A DNA stretch of 48,132 nucleotides, taken from positions 1 through 48,132 of the forward strand of contig NZ_FOQE01000015.1 of NCBI RefSeq assembly GCF_900113675.1. Direction: 5' to 3'. Shown piece by piece: positions 43,746-48,132 of the stretch; within the stretch, counting starts at the first letter, position 1, and the number at the start of each line of letters is the position of its first letter. The DNA is from Pisciglobus halotolerans (GTDB lineage: Bacteria > Bacillota > Bacilli > Lactobacillales > Carnobacteriaceae). The notes under the pieces are model-generated. The model saw only the letters and a program-made list of their open reading frames with translations, was not told the origin of the DNA and made no database searches. The translations under genes and the position numbers were made by a program.

Positions 43746-43792
43746 CTTTTGATATTTTAGGTTTAGTTTCTCATACATCACAAGCAAATGCC

Positions 43793-44659
43793 TTACACAT
43801 TCTGTCTGAGGCTTCCGCATTGTTCTTCTACTTCATTTAAATAATATTGTTGAAGTTTTTCAACGATAGGGCCTTTTTTACCGCTTCCCACTGGGCAGCC
43901 ATCTATTTCAATAATCGGCATCGCTTCGATCGTTGTACTAGATGAAAAAGCTTCATCTGCATTCTTTAGCTGTTCTACGGTAAAAGTTTCTTCTTTTACT
44001 GGGATTCCAGCTTTTTCAGCAGCTCTTAATAAAACGATTTTCGTTACACCTGGTAAAATCAAATTGCCATCTGGATGGGTATAAATCGTGCCATCTTTGA
44101 CCATCCACATATTAGAGGAAGAACATTCTGTAACGGCACCATCACGGTGTAAAACAGCTTCATCAGCTCCATTTTTGTGTGCTTCATGTTTAGCCATGAT
44201 GTTTCCCAATAAACTGATCGACTTGATGTCACAATGAAGCCACCGTGTATCTGGAATAATGCTAGCAGTTATTCCTCTATTCATTTTTTCCTGGTCTCGA
44301 GGAACAACTGTCGCTGAAGCTGTAAACACTGGAGCAACCACCTCAGGATCTGGATAAGTATGATTTCTTGGAGAAGCAATTCCTCTCGTGATTTGGAAAT
44401 AAACATTTCCTGTATCGATTTGATTGATTTTGATCAAAGTTGTTAATCTTTCTTTCAATTCCTCTTTTGAAAAAGGAAGTTCTAAGTCAGTTTGACAAGC
44501 TCCTCTAAAAAAGCGATCGACATGTTCATCTAATGTAAAAAACTTTCCATTATAAGCACGAACAACATCATAAATACCGTCTGCGAACTGATACCCTCTA
44601 TCTTCCATATCTATCTTGACTTCATTACGATCAACGATCTTGTCATTCCAAATGACTTT
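43793..44659 (-). CDS. dat: D-amino-acid aminotransferase
   Basis: A 288-residue fold-type IV PLP enzyme that interconverts D-alanine and D-glutamate with their keto acids for peptidoglycan. The PLP lysine is Lys147 in CDIKSISLLGN. GYQFADGIYDVVRAYNGKFF and GVTECSSSNMWMV-type segments mark the Dat branch rather than IlvE. ATG 44659 is behind GAAGGAACAAGG; the upstream in-frame ATG (44692) is less conserved. Confidence 0.9.
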   Translation of the reverse strand, partial: KVIWNDKIVDRNEVKIDMEDRGYQFADGIYDVVRAYNGKFFTLDEHVDRFFRGACQTDLELPFSKEELKERLTTLIKINQIDTGNVYFQITRGIASPRNHTYPDPEVVAPVFTASATVVPRDQEKMNRGITASIIPDTRWLHCDIKSISLLGNIMAKHEAHKNGADEAVLHRDGAVTECSSSNMWMVKDGTIYTHPDGNLILPGVTKIVLLRAAEKAGIPVKEETFTVEQLKNADEAFSSSTTIEAMPIIEIDGCPVGSGKKGPIVEKLQQYYLNEVEEQCGSLRQNV

Positions 44660-44700
44660 CATCCTTGTTCCTTCTCTCTTTATTCTGTTCATTTTTCTCT

Positions 44701-44709
44701 ATCCTACCA
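44701..44709 (-). promoter_or_regulatory. Candidate dat promoter (extended -10)
   Basis: TG-G-TAGGAT with -10 at 44701-44706 and no clear -35. It repeats the -10 element found at the CYTH gene promoter. Confidence 0.35.
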
Positions 44710-44762
44710 TGCTTTGGAGGATGATGCATCTATTTTTAGGTGATCTGCTTCATTTACTTTCT

Positions 44763-45977
44763 TTACTTCGCCTTCACTCTTTTTGGTACATAAAAGTAGC
44801 AGAAAAAAACAGCAAAAAGGAGACTGATCACAAAGAGCAAGCTTCCTTCTGCTAATCCAGACACAATCAATGAACTAACTGAAAATACTAACAACTGAAC
44901 CATTAATAGCAAAAAAAGGATGTGTTGAATCGCTTGTTCTTTGTTTTTATGAGTGATTGGATATAAAGCTGTTAACAGTTGATGATCATAGTGATAATAA
45001 AGCGGAATCAATTGAAAACCAGTCAAGTATAAAAATAATATGGCTATCACCACTTGTAGAATACCTGAAGTCAGGAAAAGCATGATCACACCGATCAAGG
45101 ACAAACGGATGAACAAGCCACTGTATTCTGTTCCTCTAATAAAAGCACGCGCATATAAATACAAAAAGGTTTGTTTATTTTCTATTTTGATCCATTTAAC
45201 AAAGCCATCAAGGTATTTTCTGCGTTTCACAGAACTTTTTACAGAAGGAATATCTGTAAATAAGTTAAAGAACTGCAGCAAATGTTTCATCCGACTTGTT
45301 TCTTCTGTGATAAGGTAGTTCCACTGGTAAAAGGTCTGTTGTCTTTTCTTTTTAGCTTTCGCTTGTTCAAATAGTAAAAGCAGTACAGCTGCTGCAATCC
45401 CTATTAAAGGATGAAGAAAAACACCTAATAGATTTGTCAGAAAAACAGCAGCCATCAGCGCTCCTCGCCACGCCTTCTTCTTTCGATGATCTTTGGTTTT
45501 CAGTAATACATGTTGAATATCTAACATCATCACTTTTAAAAGAAGCAAATAGCCAAAGAAAAAGAACCATTCTTTAAAAGACGCGACCCCAATCGCAACC
45601 AGCAACGGCATTACGATCGCTGAAGCAACACCTAAGAAAAATCCTGGCAACAGTAAGCTATGTGATTTTGCTTTGGCTAGATAATCATCCAACTCGTTTT
45701 CTTTTTGAAGAAGAAAAATCGCATCAGCCGGCACGGTCAATGTAGCCAACTTACCTACAAACACACTAGCTGTTAAAAGAAAGACCGCCAACCACTTTGC
45801 AAAAATAACATTTTCTTCTGGAATCACTTTTAAATATTCTGCATAAGCATACCCTACAGCACCAATCAGAAAAATGCAGATGATAACAAAATGATCATTC
45901 AGCACGTACTTTAAGTATTTCATCATTTTCTTCTGATGCTGCTTCGTTCTCTTATGCCACAGATCAGTCAAATTCAT
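44763..45977 (-). CDS. ecsB: ABC transporter permease EcsB
   Basis: A 404-residue membrane protein with about eight hydrophobic helices, homologous to B. subtilis EcsB, the permease of the EcsAB ABC transporter. EcsAB affects secretion, competence and the site-2 protease RasP in bacilli and pheromone peptide export in other species. The ecsA stop overlaps its start by 4 nt (ATGA). Confidence 0.88.
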   Translation of the reverse strand: MNLTDLWHKRTKQHQKKMMKYLKYVLNDHFVIICIFLIGAVGYAYAEYLKVIPEENVIFAKWLAVFLLTASVFVGKLATLTVPADAIFLLQKENELDDYLAKAKSHSLLLPGFFLGVASAIVMPLLVAIGVASFKEWFFFFGYLLLLKVMMLDIQHVLLKTKDHRKKKAWRGALMAAVFLTNLLGVFLHPLIGIAAAVLLLLFEQAKAKKKRQQTFYQWNYLITEETSRMKHLLQFFNLFTDIPSVKSSVKRRKYLDGFVKWIKIENKQTFLYLYARAFIRGTEYSGLFIRLSLIGVIMLFLTSGILQVVIAILFLYLTGFQLIPLYYHYDHQLLTALYPITHKNKEQAIQHILFLLLMVQLLVFSVSSLIVSGLAEGSLLFVISLLFAVFFCYFYVPKRVKAK

Positions 45978-46711
45978 CTTGCACCTTCCTCTTTTGTCAA
46001 TTGCAGATAAATTTCATCCAAAGACGCATCCGGCATCTCGAATACCTTTCTCAGCTCTTCTAGAGTCCCTACAGCCTTTACTTGCCCTTCATGCAAAACG
46101 ACAAAGCGATCACAATATTGTTCAGCTGTTGCTAGAATATGCGTTGACATGATGATCGAGGCACCTGCTTTTTTCTTTTCTTCCATTAATGTCAGTAAAG
46201 CATGAATCGCAAGCGGATCTAAACCAAGAAAAGGTTCATCAATAATGTATAAGCTAGGTTCCACTAAAAAAGCACACACGATCATTACTTTCTGCTTCAT
46301 CCCTTTGGAAAAGTCTGCAGGAAACCAATCCAGTTTTTGATTTAAACGAAATGTTTTTAATAGTGATTCTGCTCTTTCAAAAGCTTTTTCTTTTGGGATC
46401 GCATAAGCCATGGCAGTGATTTCAATATGCTCTCTTAACGTCAGTTCCTCGTACAATACCGGTGTTTCAGGAATAAAAGCAAACTTTTTTCGGTATTGGA
46501 TCAAATCACTAGATAGCGTTAAACCGTCAATATCGATTTTTCCTTTAAAAGGTTGCAACAAGCCAATAATATGCTTGAGAGTGGTGCTTTTTCCAGCGCC
46601 GTTCAAACCGATCAATCCGACCATTTCTCCATCTTCAATGCTAAATGAGACGTCTTTTAATACAGGAATCTGCTGGTAACCGCCTGTCACATTCGCAATA
46701 TGTAAACTCAT
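45974..46711 (-). CDS. ecsA: ABC transporter ATP-binding protein EcsA
   Basis: This 245-residue ABC ATPase has Walker A GLNGAGKST (35-43), Q-loop FIPETPVLYEEL, signature FSKGMKQKVMI (a degenerate LSGGQ, usual for EcsA), Walker B LYIIDEPFLGLD and the H-loop MSTHI. It drives EcsB. It is divergent from hit, as in B. subtilis. Confidence 0.92.
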   Translation of the reverse strand: MSLHIANVTGGYQQIPVLKDVSFSIEDGEMVGLIGLNGAGKSTTLKHIIGLLQPFKGKIDIDGLTLSSDLIQYRKKFAFIPETPVLYEELTLREHIEITAMAYAIPKEKAFERAESLLKTFRLNQKLDWFPADFSKGMKQKVMIVCAFLVEPSLYIIDEPFLGLDPLAIHALLTLMEEKKKAGASIIMSTHILATAEQYCDRFVVLHEGQVKAVGTLEELRKVFEMPDASLDEIYLQLTKEEGAR

Positions 46712-46744
46712 CCTATTACCCCTTTACTTTGCTTTATTTTTCTT

Positions 46745-46753
46745 ATTGTAACA
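46745..46753 (-). promoter_or_regulatory. ecsAB promoter
   Basis: Extended -10 TG-T-TACAAT (-10 at 46745-46750). The -35 is weak. The 415-bp gap 46712-47126 also holds the hit promoter and a possible small ORF at 46900. Confidence 0.5.
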
Positions 46754-46899
46754 CATAGAAAAGAGGACAAGGAGAAAAGATCGCTTCATTGTTACCAGCT
46801 AATAAAAAAGCAATGTACATTTATCAAAAGCTTCCTGTTATTATTCCCTATGCATATTTCTATCGTTTATTAGAGAAAAAATAGAGGAGGAAAAACACA

Positions 46900-46962
46900 A
46901 TAGATAAAAAACAAAACAGTACCAACGTGCAAATATTAATTTTGCTCTTAAGAAAGATGTAA
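46900..46962 (+). other. Possible 20-codon ORF with ATA start
   Basis: GAGGAGG (46884-46890) is a strong ribosome binding site 9 nt before ATA, which opens a 20-codon frame (DKKQNSTNVQILILLLRKM after the start). It may be a decayed or non-AUG small gene; no homologue is recognised. Confidence 0.25.
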
Positions 46963-47031
46963 AGAAAAATAGACACGCAGCCCTATAACACCTTTCATCA
47001 TAATGGGATAGCTTGCTGTCGTCTTTCTTAT

Positions 47032-47060
47032 TTCACATTAAAACCCTTTTATGATACATT
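47032..47060 (+). promoter_or_regulatory. hit promoter
   Basis: -35 TTCACA (47032-47037), 17-nt spacer, extended -10 TG-A-TACATT (-10 at 47055-47060). Confidence 0.65.
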
Positions 47061-47126
47061 AAACATAACAAAAGGAACCTTTTTTTTGGGTTATATCCAA
47101 TACGTTTCATGAAGGAAGGAAAAACT

Positions 47127-47561
47127 ATGTCTGATTGTATTTTTTGCAAAATTGTTAACCATGAGATTCCTAGTCGAAAGGTGTACGAAGATGATGTTGT
47201 TGTCGCCTTTTTAGATCTCACCCAAGTAACACCAGGGCATACCTTGGTTGTTCCTAAAAAACATATCCAAGATATTTTTGAATACGATGAAGCTTTAGCG
47301 CAAGCTGTGTTCTCTCGCATCCCTAAAATTGCTAAAGCCATCAAAGATTCAAATCCTGATATCAAAGGAATGAATGTCATGATGAATAACGGACCATTAG
47401 CTTATCAATCCGTTTTTCATAGCCACATCCATCTTTTGCCGCGTTATAGTGAAGAAGATACTTTTTCAATTCAGTTTGGTGATAATTCTGAGAAGCATTC
47501 ACCAGAAGAGTTAGATCAAATTGCATTATCTATAAAAAATGAACTGGAGGAATCAAAATGA
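47127..47561 (+). CDS. hit: HIT family protein
   Basis: A 144-residue histidine-triad nucleotide hydrolase/transferase. The triad is His98-Ser-His100-Ile-His102 (VFHSHIHLLPRY), and an N-terminal CIFCKIVNHEIP has the paired cysteines of the zinc-containing Hit subgroup. The start is ATG 47127 behind AAGGAAGG; an upstream ATG (47109) overlaps that site. It overlaps the next gene by 4 nt. Confidence 0.93.
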   Translation: MSDCIFCKIVNHEIPSRKVYEDDVVVAFLDLTQVTPGHTLVVPKKHIQDIFEYDEALAQAVFSRIPKIAKAIKDSNPDIKGMNVMMNNGPLAYQSVFHSHIHLLPRYSEEDTFSIQFGDNSEKHSPEELDQIALSIKNELEESK

Positions 47562-47914
47562 AATTAACATTTCTAAAAGGCCTTTTCGTAGGCAGCCTTG
47601 TTGGCGGAACGATTGGCTTGCTGAAGACGCCTCGCTCAGGAAAGCAGAATAGAGAAGCTTTTAAAGACTATATTGATGAAACGACTATACTCGTAGAAGA
47701 TGTGTCGAATAAAGTCAATGATCTAAAAGGTGCTATAACGCAACTATCAAATGAAAGCCAATCTTTTGCTACTACTTTTACAAAAGAGATGAACGAAACA
47801 GCACAGGCGTTTACTTATGAAGCTGAACCAAGATTACGTCGCATTCAAGAACAAACAGAAAAATTAACAACGGACATCAATGACTTGAATCAAGCTGTCA
47901 GCTCTGATGCTTAA
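47558..47914 (+). CDS. YtxH-like membrane-anchored coiled-coil protein
   Basis: A 118-residue protein. The N-terminal FLKGLFVGSLVGGTIGLLKTPRSGKQNRE is the Gly-rich YtxH membrane segment followed by a positive stretch, and the rest is a predicted coiled coil (about 45-115). YtxH/YhaH proteins are general-stress or surface proteins of unknown function. It is translationally coupled to hit (ATGA overlap with GGAGG upstream). Confidence 0.82.
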   Translation: MKLTFLKGLFVGSLVGGTIGLLKTPRSGKQNREAFKDYIDETTILVEDVSNKVNDLKGAITQLSNESQSFATTFTKEMNETAQAFTYEAEPRLRRIQEQTEKLTTDINDLNQAVSSDA

Positions 47915-47951
47915 GCTTTTTTCTTGCTCAAAATTTGATCATCCAATCCTT

Positions 47952-47988
47952 TAAAAGGCCTTATCTTTAATGAGATAAGGCTTTTTTT
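47952..47988 (+). terminator. hit/YtxH terminator
   Basis: GCCTTATCT (47958-47966) pairs with AGATAAGGC (47973-47981), followed by TTTTTTT. Confidence 0.9.
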
Positions 47989-48059
47989 CATCCTCAACAC
48001 TTCAGATAAAAACGGCTCCTTCCTTAATAGACGAAAGCGCATCCTCGTATAATATAGTT

Positions 48060-48087
48060 AGTTAATAAATATACGTATTTGTTAACT
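48060..48087. repeat. Imperfect 28-bp palindrome near the window end
   Basis: Arms GTTAATAAATA and TATTTGTTAAC pair with about three mismatches in 14. A TATAAT lies on either side (48048-48053 and 48117-48122), so this may be the operator of a gene outside the window. Confidence 0.45.
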
Positions 48088-48132
48088 TTTTAAATCATTA
48101 TGTCTCTCATTTGAGATATAATTTATTTGTAC

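Overview
The window is low-G+C Firmicute DNA, and gene content, protein sequences and gene order point to Enterococcus, probably the E. faecium group (an inference; no species marker was tested). It is almost entirely core chromosome, with about 45 genes, most on the minus strand. Gene order repeatedly matches Bacillus subtilis blocks: yjbM-N-O, spx-mecA-coiA-pepF-spxH, polA-mutM-coaE-nrdR-dnaB-dnaI-thrS-infC, ytoP-ytpP-ytpR-sftA-murC, ytmP-trmB and hit/ecsAB. No tRNA, rRNA or CRISPR array was seen.

Layout. 1-284: end of an ISL3-type insertion sequence lying against the nox terminator. 344-4840: NADH oxidase, AI-2E family permease, M42 peptidase, GNAT acetyltransferase. 4926-8693: overlapping operon relQ-nadK-rluD family-mgtE, divergent from a CYTH gene. 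9622-15222: the Spx control set (spxH, mecA, spx) with pepF and coiA. 15778-22131: lipoate ligase, metallo-beta-lactamase-fold hydrolase, an orphan HemY/CgoX-like oxidase, a second M42 peptidase and a peptide-binding lipoprotein. 22544-26396: infC-rpmI-rplT behind an L20-type leader and thrS behind a threonine T-box. 26486-33635: replication and repair genes. 33766-40877: murC, sftA, ytpR, usp, ytpP and a third M42 peptidase. 41067-47914: PepSY-like protein, trmB, ytmP, dat, ecsAB, hit and a YtxH-like protein.

The most interesting signal is not a protein. 42469-42750 is a 282-bp non-coding element with 24-bp imperfect terminal inverted repeats, a perfect 8-bp target duplication (CTTTATTG) and several nested internal hairpins. 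Its ends resemble the ISL3-type end at 284, a 70-bp remnant at 13605-13674 and a possible degenerate end at 22449. In three of the four cases the outer end sits a few bases after the U-tract side of an intrinsic-terminator hairpin, which suggests terminator-targeted insertion.

Other points to follow up are a near-perfect PerR box upstream of spx, an ATA codon better placed than ATG for infC initiation, a five-codon leader ORF in front of an M42 gene without its own ribosome binding site, perfect palindromes either side of spxH, a DnaI without the B. subtilis zinc-ligand cysteines and an SpxH without the CxxC pair.
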